A stretch of DNA of 64,000 nt from Diphasiastrum complanatum (Eukaryota; Streptophyta; Lycopodiopsida; Lycopodiales; Lycopodiaceae), in the NCBI GenBank assembly GCA_029204225.1, contig CM055092.1, forward strand, positions 100,000,200-100,064,199, in the 5' to 3' direction. Below the pieces are notes generated by a model that saw nothing but the letters and a program-made list of their open reading frames with translations, was not told where the DNA came from and did no database searches. A program made the position numbers and the translations under genes. Positions 1-10,339 of this stretch are shown here, piece by piece; position 1 is the first letter of the stretch; every line of letters starts with the position of its first letter.

Positions 1-880
1 TTTGACTTCCTGCTTGCGTCTGGTGGGCGTTGTCGCAAATGAAACTAACCTAAGAAACAGGCTAGCCATCCATCCTTTGCAAACATTGAGTCGTTTCGTT
101 GTCGTTCACGTGTGAGTACTTGAACTGCAAATCCGCCCCACAGATTCTGTAGTCCTCTTTGTTTGATGGTATCAGCCTTCAAAAGAAAAGGTTCCTTCTC
201 GAGCCATCAGCTCCTTGTATCACAAGCAATCATGCAAACCAGGCAAAGCACGAGTACTAAGACTCACCACGAATACGTACAAGTAAGACACTCAGGCATG
301 TTTACTAACAAGTAACAAAGACAAGGTCCCCCTTGAGATGGTCCTGCCAACGGATCTTTGCCTGGCCCCGCCCATACAAAATCAATCACAGAATCAGCCC
401 ACATAGGACACCCTCCAACCATCCGTGCTTTCACCATTAAGCAGCACATTGCCTCAGTCACGCCCCACCACTTTTTGGTCGATAGCCCTTATAACTAAAC
501 GATCGGCAGCTATCCCGCACCGGCAGCTAACCACCGTGCTTTACACCCAAATTCGAGCAGCATCTCTGTATCAATGGTTAACCCGTACAGTTCGAATATG
601 TCGCCCCACCCACAAGGTACAGACCGTGCTTTCACCTACCTAGGCAGCACTTTGCCTCATCCGTCCTACGTGCAGACAGCGCCAGGCCCGAACCACGAGA
701 ACTGACCGTGCTTACACCTCAAGGGCAGCACCTTGACTCATCAAGTCCCCCGTTCTGCCGACCACCCGACCGTGGACGCACCGTGCTTACACTGTGGGCA
801 GCACCTTGCACAACAGTTGTCTTGATGAACCCCAAACTGTGGCCATTTCCGTGAGATCCGCATAGCTGACCGGCCAGTCG

Positions 881-892
881 GCTCTGATACCA
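881..892 (-). other. Primer binding site of E0 (tRNA-iMet)
   Basis: On the minus strand this reads TGGTATCAGAGC, complementary to the 3' end of plant initiator-Met tRNA. It lies 2 nt from the LTR boundary at 895. It fixes the element's orientation and marks this LTR as the 5' one. Confidence 0.93.
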
Positions 893-894
893 CA

Positions 895-1647
895 TGTAGC
901 GCAGGCATCCCAAAGGGAGCCGGGAACCACGACTTAGCTTCCCAGCCTTCAACTCTTGCCATCCAAACCCACTTGACATACAAGCAGCCAACTCGCCAAC
1001 AACGATCAGACTTAACCAACTTGAAGTTCCGAAAACCAACATTGAGATCCAACCTGGCTCCATGCCAGATCGGGAGTCCCGACGTGGGTGACTTCCCTCC
1101 AAGCAAGCCGCCCGACATACATCAAACTTAACCAACTCGAAGCTTCGTTACAAACGAGTAACATCCATTCCAAGCAAGCGGTCTGACTTACATCAGACTT
1201 AACCAACTGAAAGCTTCGTCACGAGCGCTGGAAGCCAACCTGGCGCCACGCCAGACTGGACAGCCATAAACAGGTAACATCCACCCAAGCAAGCCATCCA
1301 ACTCAGCCGACAAGTTAGAGCTCGTTCCCCAAGAGCTTAACCCATTCACGTTCATGCAAGGAACACTCAGAACCACAAGCCGCGACAGATATGGAAACAA
1401 CCAGTTCTTGGACCAAATGGTCCCGACAGCATACCGCTGGCGCCACGGACCGAATGGTCCCGACGGCATACCGCTGGCGTCCCGGGATACGACCTCAGCT
1501 ATGTGCCAAGTTAAAAATTTTGAAAGCGGCCTTACAACTGGCGCTTTTACCGAACACTGAAACCCAGAAGGTAATCAGAGTCAGTTTGAGGAAAATCCCA
1601 CTTTATTGATAAATCTGAGAAGGTTACATTTCAAGTGTGTGACCGAC
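895..1647 (-). repeat. E0 5' LTR, part 1 (PBS-side portion)
   Basis: This 753-bp piece begins with TGTAGCG, the plus-strand view of the LTR's terminal CGCTACA. It stops at the first CCGAC target duplication (1643-1647), where the E1 insertion starts. The remaining 491 bp of the LTR resume at 11587. Together they give 1244 bp, the same length as the uninterrupted LTRs of this family. Confidence 0.9.
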
Positions 1648-2893
1648 TGTAGCGCAGGCATCCCAAAGGGAGCCGGGAACCACGACTTAGCTTCCCAGCC
1701 TTCAACTCTTGCCATCCAAACCCACTTGACATACAAGCAGCCAACTCGCCAACAACGATCAGACTTAACCAACTTGAAGTTCCGAAAACCAACATTGAGA
1801 TCCAACCTGGCACCATGCCAGATCGGGGGTCCCGACGTGGGTGACTTCCCTCCAAGCAAGCCGCCCGACATACATCAAACTTAACCAACTCGAAGCTTCG
1901 TTACAAACGAGTAACATCCATTCCAAGTAAGCGGTCTGACTTACATCAGACTTAACCAACTGAAAGCTTCGTCACGAGCGCTAGAAGCCAACCTGGCGCC
2001 ACGCCAGACTGGACAGCCATAAACAGGTAACATCCACCCAAGCAAGCCATCCAACTCAGCCGACAGGTTAGAGCCCGTTCCCCAAGAGCTTAACCCATTC
2101 ACGTTCATGCAAGGAACACTCAGAACCACAAGCCGCAACAGATGTGGAAACAACCAGTTTTTGGACCAAATGGTCCCGACAGCATACCGCTGGCGCCACG
2201 GACCGAATGGTCCCGACGGCATACCGCTGGCGTCCCGGGATACGACCCTCAGCTATGTGCCAAGTTAAAAATTTTGATAGCGGCCTTACAACTGGCGCTT
2301 TTACCGAACACTGAAACCCAGAAGGTAATCAGAGTCAGTTTGAGAAAAATCCCACTTTATTGATAAATCTGAGAAGGTTACATTTCAAGTGTGTGACCGA
2401 CCCTAGTCTCCGGGGCGCTAGCATGCCAAGGCGAGAGCAATGACAACATTCCAGCAAGGGAGGCTGAGACTTGGTTGGAGCTCGCCCTGAGTCGCAACCC
2501 GCACTCCCCTATAGTATTGGTGTGATTCGGCACCTCCCCTCATAACAAGCACTCTACCTAAGCTGGTAAAGCACGTTTTTCTCTCTCTAGGATTTTCTCT
2601 ATCTAGAAAGTCATTTTCTCTCTTCTAGATTTTATTGATCCCCAGGCTTCCTTTAATCATGCCTAGATCGTGTGAGGTGATTGCACATCGATCTGAGCTC
2701 TCTGGACTCCGCTAGAACCGATCAAAGATTTTCAGCCATAGGAACTTGGCGCCGGCTGGATTCTGGTCACAGTGGCGCCGGGAGCGGCGCCGGCGCCGTT
2801 GGCGCCGCGAGCAGCAGTGGCGCTGCTGGCGCCGGGGACATAGCTGGCGCCAATGGCACCGGAAGTAAAGCTTGTAAAGGTAGCTTTACAACA
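1648..2893 (-). repeat. E1 3' LTR
   Basis: The 1246-bp LTR has plus-strand ends TGTAGCG and TTTACAACA, which on the minus strand are TG and CA. A polypurine tract abuts it at 2894. It contains two 37-bp direct repeats (2163-2236), each with a GGACC/GGTCC inverted pair, and seven GGCGCC palindromes at about 2748-2853. Confidence 0.93.
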
Positions 2894-2907
2894 TCCCCCC
2901 CACCTTT
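2894..2907 (-). other. Polypurine tract of E1
   Basis: The minus strand reads AAAGGTGGGGGGGA directly against the 3' LTR start TGTTGTAAAG, the expected plus-strand primer position. Confidence 0.88.
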
Positions 2908-3154
2908 ATAAAATCTGATGTCCTCATCAGATGTCAGATTAAAGTAAAGGTGTCTCCCAATTAAAATGACTATACATTTATGCTACTTGGCACAGTACTC
3001 AATTTACTGGCCACTTTTTATTAACATTGAAACTGGCACACCACAAGTCGGAGGCTCAGCTCTTTGTACTGAAAAATTACATAACTTGAAACAAATATCT
3101 TTGTCTGGGAAAATCGTAGATTTGATATCGCTTTCGTAAAACCCGAGAGCCTTA

Positions 3155-3541
3155 TTAACTGGTGACAGAGGCCTTTCTTTGAAATGTTCGCCCCTGTCGC
3201 TTCTGACTTTCGACTTTGGAACTCCTTTGAGCTCCTGATTTTGTCCTTGATGCACTTTGTGTTGAGCTCCCTGAGCTCCAGATTTGTTCGGGTTCCGCAC
3301 AGCTATCAAGGCTCCCTGAGCCGAAGGATTTATCGTTTGATTGCCCACTTATTGGTCCACTCCGTGCCTTGTTGCTTCTGCACTTTGATTTCTCTCCTTG
3401 TCCCAGCCTGATCTTGATACTTTTCCATCTTGGCTCTTTAAGGTAGGCAAAGATTGAGTACTCCGCAATGCACCTCTCACTTAGCTTGAAGTAGCTCTTT
3501 GAATCAGCCCAAATGTAACCATTGACCTCGTGGAAAGCCAA
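3155..3541 (-). CDS. 128-codon ORF of unknown function inside E1
   Basis: This is the longest sense-strand ORF of the element's internal region, in its 3' half about 250 bp upstream of the polypurine tract. The predicted protein starts MAFHEVNGYIWAD, is rich in Lys, Ser and Gln toward the end, and shows no zinc knuckle, protease or RT motif. The matching E2 stretch (about 5500-5884) keeps the first 63 codons, then shifts frame. It may be a decayed gag remnant or a captured host fragment. I do not recognise it, and it may not be expressed as protein. Confidence 0.3.
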   Translation of the reverse strand: MAFHEVNGYIWADSKSYFKLSERCIAEYSIFAYLKEPRWKSIKIRLGQGEKSKCRSNKARSGPISGQSNDKSFGSGSLDSCAEPEQIWSSGSSTQSASRTKSGAQRSSKVESQKRQGRTFQRKASVTS

Positions 3542-3980
3542 AGGGTCGCACCAGTTTGATCCGCATCCGAACTATCTCTTCGCGTTTGTTTGAAGCACCA
3601 TGTCCGTCGCGCAAAACTTGACTTTCACAATTCCATCACTGGACAGTTGCCTCACATTCAAAACAAGAAGTGTACATCGAGCTTGGCTTCAAGTAGCTCT
3701 CTTTGATTCAGACACATGCACCCAGAGTTTGCACTAGTCCGATCTCAACGCGAACTATCCCTTAGCGTCCGTTCGAAATACCAAGTCTCTCATGCAAGAC
3801 TGCAACTTTCACAGTTCGTTCATTGATCAGCTGCCTTACACATAACACAAGCCAGCGTACTCACATGTTTCCTCATCATTGCTGGGTCCAGAGAAAGCCT
3901 ATAACAAACTTTCCTTTCCACAACAAAAACCTGTCAACTTATTAGGTCCAAAGTTTCGCCAGTCTCCTCGTGTGAGTATG

Positions 3981-5238
3981 TGTAGCGCAGCAGGCATCAC
4001 AAAGGGAGCCGGGAACCACGACTTAGCTTCCCAGCCTTCAACTCTTGCCATCCAAACCCACTTGACATACAAGCAGCCAACTCGCCAACAACGATCAGAC
4101 TTACCAACTTGAAGTTCCGAAAACCAACATGAGATCCAACCTGGCGCCATGCCAGATCGGGAGTCCGACAGTGGGTGACTTCCCCTCAAGCAAGCCGCCC
4201 GACATACATCTAACTTAACCAACTCGAAGCTTCGTTTACAAACGAGTAACATCCATTCCAAGCAAGCGGTCTGGACTACATCAGACTTAACCAACTGAAA
4301 GCTTCGTCACGAGCGCTGAAGCCAACTGGCGTCCACGCCAGACTGGACAGCCATAAACAGGTAACATCCACCCAAGCAAGCCATCCAACTCAGCCGACAG
4401 GTTAGAGCACCCGTTCCCCAAGAGCTTAACCCCATTCACGTTCATGCAAGGAACACTCAGAACCACAAGCCGCGATAGATATGGAAACAACCAGTTTCTT
4501 GGACCAAATGGTCCCGACAGCATAACCGCTGGCGCCACGGACCGAATGGTCCCGACGGCATACCGCTGGCGTCCCGGGATACGACCCCTCAAGCTATGTG
4601 CCAAGATTAAAAATTTGGAAAGCGGCCTTACAACTGGCGCTTTTACCGAACACTGAAACCCAGAAGGTAATCAGAGTCAGTTTGAGGAAAATCCCGCTTT
4701 ATTGATAAATCTGGAGAAGGTTACATTTCAAGTGTGTGACCGACCCTAGTCTCCGGGGCGCTAGGCATGCCAAGGCGAGAGCCATGACAACATTCCAGCA
4801 AGGGAGGCTGAGACTTGGTTGGAGCTCGCCCTGAGTCGCAACCCGCACTCCCCTATAGTATTGGTGTGATTCGGCACCCCCCCTCATACCAAGCACTCTA
4901 CCCAAGCTGGTAAAGCACGTTTTTTCTCTCTCTAGATTTTCTCTTTTCTAGAAAGTCATTTTCTCTCTCTAGATTTTATTGATCCCCAGGCTTCCTTTAA
5001 TCATGCTAGATCGTGTGAGGTGATTGCACATCGATCTGAGCTCTCTGGACTTCGCTAGAACCGATCAAAGATTTTCAGCCATAGGAACTTGGCGCCACGG
5101 CTGGATTCTGGTCACAGTGGCGCGGGAGCGGCGCCGGCGCCGTTGGCGCCGGGAGCAGCAGGGGCGCTGCTGGCGCCGGAGACATAGGCTGGCGCCGATG
5201 GCGCCGCAAGTAAAGCTTGTAAAGGTAGCTTTACAACA
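3981..5238 (-). repeat. E2 3' LTR (indel-rich)
   Basis: The 1258-bp LTR is paired with 7583-8826 by shared variants. It differs from every other copy by many scattered single-base insertions and deletions, for example GCGCAGCAGGCATCA near 3985 and CGTTTACAAACG near 4232. The other LTRs differ mainly by substitutions. Consensus error in a collapsed or poorly polished repeat is a real possibility. Confidence 0.92.
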
Positions 5239-5252
5239 TCCACCCCACCTTT
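5239..5252 (-). other. Polypurine tract of E2
   Basis: The minus strand reads AAAGGTGGGGTGGA against the 3' LTR, one base different from E1's tract. Confidence 0.87.
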
Positions 5253-7099
5253 ATAAAATCTGATGTCCTCATCAGATGTCAGATTAAAGTAAAGGTGTCT
5301 CCCAATTAAAATGACTATACATTTAAGCTACTAGGCACAGTACTCAATTTACTGGCCACTTTTTATTAACATTGAAGCTGGCACACCACAAGTCGGAGGC
5401 TCAGCTCTTTGTACTGAAAAATTACATAACTTGAAAATATATCTTTGTCTGGAAAAAGCGTAGATTTGATATCGCTTTCGTAAAACCCGAGAACCTTATT
5501 AATTGGTGACAAGAGGCCTTTCTTTGAAATGTTCGCCCCTGTCGCTTCTGACTTTCGACTTTGGAACTCCTTTGAGCTCCTGATTTGTCCTTGATGCACT
5601 TTGTGTTGAGCTCCCTGAGCTCCAGGTTTGTTCAGTTCCGCACAGGTATCAAGGCTCCCTGAGCCGAAGGATTTATCGTTTGATTGCCCACTTTATGGTC
5701 CACTCCGTGCCTTGTTGCTTCTGCACCTTGATTTCTCTCCTTGTCCAAGCCTGATCTTGATACTTTTCCATCTTGGCTCTTTAAGGTAGGCAAAGATTGA
5801 GTACTCCGCAATGCACCTCTCACTTAGCTTGAAGTAGCTCTTTGAATCAGCCCAAATGTAACCATTGACCTCGTGGAAAGCCAAAGTGTCGCACCAGTTT
5901 GATCCGCATCCGAACTATCTCTTCGCGTTTGTTTGAAGCACCATGTCCGTCGCGCAAAACTTGACTTTCACAATTCCATCACTGGTCAGTTGCCTCACAG
6001 TCAAAACAAGAAGTGTACATCGAGCTTGGCTTCAAGTAGCTCTCTTTGAATCAGACACATGCACCCAGAGTTTGCACTAGTCCGATCTCAACGCGAACTG
6101 TCCCTTAGCGTTCGTTCGAAATACCAAGTCTCTCATGCAAGACTCAACTTTCTCAGTTCCTTCATTGATCAGCTGCCTTACACGTAACACAAGCCAGCAT
6201 ACTCATATGTTTCCTCATCATTGCTGGTCTAGAGAAAAGCCTATAACAAACTTTCCTTTCCACAACAAAAACTTGTCAACTTATTAGGTCCAAAGTTCGC
6301 CAGTCTCCTCGTGTGAGTATGGCTAGGTCACCTTGAATTTGCCCCCATTTTGATCAACTTTAATTCAAAATTTGCCCCAAGAGAGAGGTGTGTGTGATAG
6401 TTCCCCTCCACTTAATAGATCAGCTGATCGGACTTTAGAGTAGAGTTCTTCGGACAAAAAGCCTTTCCAACACTTTGCTTCCCATCTGCTAGGATTATGG
6501 CTCGATCCAACTTGTTGCCAATCTCTGAAGAGGATCCTAGTCTTTTCCCCTTTGAGGAAAAACCCAACTGATACTGGATATCACCCATACTCAGTGAGTT
6601 TCAGTTCCGAAGGTGGCCGTCCCAAAATGAAGACCAACTGCTCCATAGAAGATCTCCCCTGAAATTGCCCTTTCCAACTTTTGACTTCCTGCTTGCGTCT
6701 GGTGGGCGTTGTCGCAAATGAAACTAACCCAAGAAATAGGCTAGCCATCCATCCTTTGCAAACATTGAGTCGTTTCGTTGTCGTTCACGTGTGAGTACTT
6801 GAACTGCAAATCCGCCCCACAGATTCTGTAGTCCTCTTTGTTTGATGGTATCAGCCTTCAAAAGAAAAGGTTCCTTCTCGAGCCATCAGCTCCTTGTATC
6901 ACAAGCAATCATGCAAACCAGGAAAAGCACGAGTACTAAGACTCACCACGAATACATACAAGTAAGACACTCAGGCAGGTTTACTAACAAGTAACAAAGA
7001 CAAGGTCCCCCTTTGAGATGGTCCTGCCAACGGACCTTTGCCTGGCCGCGCCCATACAAATCGATCACAGAATCAGCCCACATAGGACACCCCTCCAAC

Positions 7100-7505
7100 C
7101 ATCCGTGCTTTCACCATTAAGCAGCACATTGCCTCAGTCACGCCCACCACTTTTTGGTCGATAGCCCTTATAGCTAAACGATTCGGCAGCTATCCCGCAC
7201 CGGCAGCTAACCACCCGTGCTTTACACCCGAATTCGAGCAGCATCTCTGTATCAATGGTTAACCCGTACAGTTCGAATATGTCACCCCGCACCCCACAAG
7301 GTACAGACCGTGCTTTCACCTCCCTAGGCAGCACTTTGCCTCATCCGTCCTACGTGCAGACAGCGCCAGGCCCGAACCGCGAGAACTGACCGTGCTTACA
7401 CCTCAAGGGCAGCACTTTGACTCATCAAGTCCCCCGTTCTGCCGACCACCCCCGACCGTGGACGCACCCGTGCTTACACTGTGGGCAGCACCTTGCACAA
7501 CAGTT
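7100..7505 (-). repeat. Five-copy degenerate repeat in the leader of the E family
   Basis: Downstream of the primer site the internal region repeats a motif of the form CCGTGCTT-CACC...GCAGCAC-TTGCCTCA (plus-strand view) at 7103, 7215, 7308, 7390 and 7468. The spacing shrinks (112, 93, 82, 78). The same five copies occur in E0 (about 424-800) and E1 (about 9865-10260). The position between primer site and body is where packaging or dimerisation signals usually lie; a role of that kind is inference. Confidence 0.7.
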
Positions 7506-7568
7506 GTCTTGATGAAACCCCAAACCGTGGCCATTTCCGTGAGATCCGCATAGCTGACCGGCCAGTCG

Positions 7569-7580
7569 GCTCTGATACCA
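7569..7580 (-). other. Primer binding site of E2 (tRNA-iMet)
   Basis: The plus strand reads GCTCTGATACCA, identical to the 3' end of plant initiator tRNA, 2 nt from the LTR at 7583. Confidence 0.93.
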
Positions 7581-7582
7581 CA

Positions 7583-8826
7583 TGTAGCGCAGGCATCCCA
7601 AAGGGAGCCGGGAACCACGACTTAGCTTCCCAGCCTTCAACTCTTGCCATCCAAACCCACTTGACATACAAGCAGCCAACTCGCCAACAACGATCAGACT
7701 TAACCAACTTGAAGTTCCGAAAACCAACATTGAGATCCAACCTGGCGCCATGCCAGATCGGGAGTCCCGACGTGGGTGACTTCCCTCCAAGCAAGCCGCC
7801 CGACATACATCAAACTTAACCAACTCGAAGCTTCGTTACAAACGAGTAACATCCATTCCAAGCAAGCGGTCTGACTTACATCAGACTTAACCAACTGAAA
7901 GCTTCGTCACGAGCGCTGGAAGCCAACCTGGCGCCACGCCAGACTGGACAGCCATAAACAGGTAACATCCACCAAGCAAGCCATCCAACTCAGCCGACAG
8001 GTTAGAGCCCGTTCCCCAAGAGCTTAACCCATTCACGTTCATGCAAGGAACACTCAGAACCACAAGCCGCGATAGATATGGAAACAACCAGTTCTTGGAC
8101 CAAATGGTCCCGACAGCATACCGCTGGCGCCACGGACCGAATGGTCCCGACGGCATACCGCTGGCGTCCCGGGATACGACCCTCAGCTATGTGCCAAATT
8201 AAAAATTTGGAAAGCGGCCTTACAACTGGCGCTTTTACCGAACACTGAAACCCAGAAGGTAATCAGAGTCAGTTTGAGGAAAATCCCGCTTTATTGATAA
8301 ATCTGAGAAGGTTACATTTCAAGTGTGTGACCGACCCTAGTCTCCGGGGCGCTAGCATGCCAAGGCGAGAGCCATGACAACATTCCAGCAAGGGAGGCTG
8401 AGACTTGGTTGGAGCTCGCCCTGAGTCGCAACCCGCACTCCCCTATAGTATTGGTGTGATTCGGCACCCCCCCTCATACCAAGCACTCTACCCAAGCTGG
8501 TAAAGCACGTTTTTCTCTCTCTAGGATTTTCTCTTTCTAGTAAGTCATTTTCTCTCTCTAGATTTTATTGATCCCCAGGCTTCCTTTAATCATGCCTAGA
8601 TCGTGTGAGGTGATTGCACATCGATCTGAGCTCTCTGGACTTCGCTAGAACCGATCAAAGATTTTCAGCCATAGGAACTTGGCGCCGGCTGGATTCTGGT
8701 CACAGTGGCGCGGGGAGCGGCGCCGGCGCCGTTGGCGCCGGGAGCAGCAGGGGCGCTGCTGGCGCCGGGGACATAGCTGGCGCCGATGGCGCCGCAAGTA
8801 AAGCTTGTAAAGGTAGCTTTACAACA
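7583..8826 (-). repeat. E2 5' LTR
   Basis: The 1244-bp LTR ends in TTTACAACA, followed by the GTATG duplication at 8827-8831. The primer site abuts on the left. It has the same internal landmarks as the other LTRs: paired 37-bp repeats near 8099-8172 and a GGCGCC block near 8682-8795. Confidence 0.94.
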
Positions 8827-9084
8827 GTATGGCTAGGTCACCTTGAATTTGCCCCCATTTTGATCAACTTTCATTCAAAATTTGCCCCAAGAGAGAGGTG
8901 TGTGTGATAGTTCCCCTCCACTTAATAAATCAGCTGATCGGACTTAGAGTAGAGTTCTTCGGACAAAAAGTCTTTCCAACACTTTGCTTCCCATCTGCTA
9001 GGATTATGGCTCGATCCAACTTGTTGCCAATCTCTGAAGAGGATCCTGGTCTTTTCCCCTTTGAGGAAAAACCCAACTGATACT

Positions 9085-9586
9085 GGATATCACCCATGCT
9101 CAGTGTGTTTCAGTTCCGAAGGTGGCCGTCCCAAAATGAAGACCAACTGCTATAGAAGATCTCCCCTGAAATTGCCCTTTCCAACTTTTGACTTCCTGCT
9201 TGCGTCTGGTGGGCGTTGTCGCAAATGAAACTAACCCAAGAAACAGGCTAGCCATCCATCCTTTGCAAACATTGAGTCATTTCGTTGTCGTTCACGTGCG
9301 AGTACTTGAACTACAAATCCGCCGCACAGATTCTGGATATCGCTCATGCTCAGTGAGTTTCAGTTCCGAAGGTGGCCGTCCCAAAATGAAGACCAACTGC
9401 TCCATAGAAGATCTCCTCTGAAATGGCCCTTTCCAACTTTTGACTTCCTGCTTGCGTCTGGTGGGCGTTGTCGCAAATGAAACTAACCTAAGAAACAGGC
9501 TAGCCATCCATCCTTTGCAAACATTGAGTCGTTTCGTTGTCGTTCACGTGTGAGTACTTGAACTGCAAATCCGCCCCACAGATTCT
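9085..9586. repeat. Tandem duplication of about 250 bp inside E1
   Basis: The segment 9085-9334 is repeated at 9335-9586 (period 250-252 bp), including the landmark ACTTCCTGCTTGCG at 9191 and 9443. E2 has one copy of this region. The duplication accounts for the internal-length difference between E1 (about 2595 bp) and E2 (2344 bp). Confidence 0.9.
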
Positions 9587-10325
9587 GTAGTCCTCTTTGT
9601 TTGATTGTATCAGCCTTCAAAAGGAAAGGTTCCTTCTCGAGCCATCAGCTCCTTGTATCACAAGCAATCATGCAAACCAGGCAAAGCACGAGTACTAAGA
9701 CTCACCACGAATACGTACAAGTAAGACACTCAGGCAGGTTTACTAACAAGTAACAAAGACAAGGTCCCCCTTTGAGATGGTCCTGCCAACGGACCTTTGC
9801 CTGGCCGCGCCCATACAAATCGATCACGGAATCAGCCCACATAGGACACCCCTCCAACCATCCGTGCTTTCACCATTAAGCAGCACATTGCCTCAGTCAC
9901 GCCCCACCACTTTTTGGTCGATAGCCCTTATAGCTAAACGATCGGCAGCTATCCCGCACCGGCAGCTAACCACCCGTGCTTTACACCCGAATTCGAGCAG
10001 CATCTCTGTATCAATGGTTAACCCGTACAGTTCGAATATGTCGCCCCGCACCCCACAAGGTACAGACCGTGCTTTCACCTACCTAGGCAGCACTTTGCCT
10101 CATCCGTCCTACGTGCAGACAGCGCCAGGCCCGAACCGCGAGAACTGACCATGCTTACACCTCAAGGGCAGCACTTTGACTCATCAAGTCCCCCGTTCTG
10201 CCGACCACCCCGACCGTGGACGCACCCGTGCTTACACTGTGGGCAGCACCTTGCACAACAGTTGTCTTGATGAACCCCAAACCGTGGCCATTTCCGTGAG
10301 ATCCGCATAGCTGACCGGCCAGTCG

Positions 10326-10337
10326 GCTTTGATACCA
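10326..10337 (-). other. Primer binding site of E1 (tRNA-iMet, one mismatch)
   Basis: The plus strand reads GCTTTGATACCA, one change from GCTCTGATACCA seen in E0 and E2. It lies 2 nt from the 5' LTR. Confidence 0.88.
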
Positions 10338-10339
10338 CA

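Larger units (their letters stand above)
3981..8826 (-). mobile_element. E2: complete non-autonomous LTR retrotransposon nested in E1
   Basis: A 4846-bp element flanked by GTATG duplications (3976-3980 and 8827-8831). E2's own internal copy keeps the uninterrupted sequence GAGTATGGCTAGG near 6315-6325, which shows the empty target site. The 3' LTR is 3981-5238, the 5' LTR 7583-8826, the polypurine tract 5239-5252 and the primer site 7569-7580. The internal region is 2344 bp without gag or pol. Both LTRs share E2-only variants (GATAGATATGG; GCCGCAAGTAAAG; ATACCAAGC). E2 is the youngest of the three by nesting order. Confidence 0.94.

Noticed and set aside
881-892. Possible tRNA gene end (GCTCTGATACCA)
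   Set aside because: No cloverleaf upstream; the 12 bases are the retrotransposon primer site next to an LTR.
719-1135. ORFs of 90-140 codons recurring in the LTRs (for example starting MVKFDVCRAACLEG)
   Set aside because: They lie in LTRs, overlap in several frames, differ by frameshift between copies, and show no motif; they are open by base composition.
2681-2911. Gly/Ala-rich ORF over the GGCGCC block
   Set aside because: A product of GC-rich palindromes inside an LTR, in the antisense direction.
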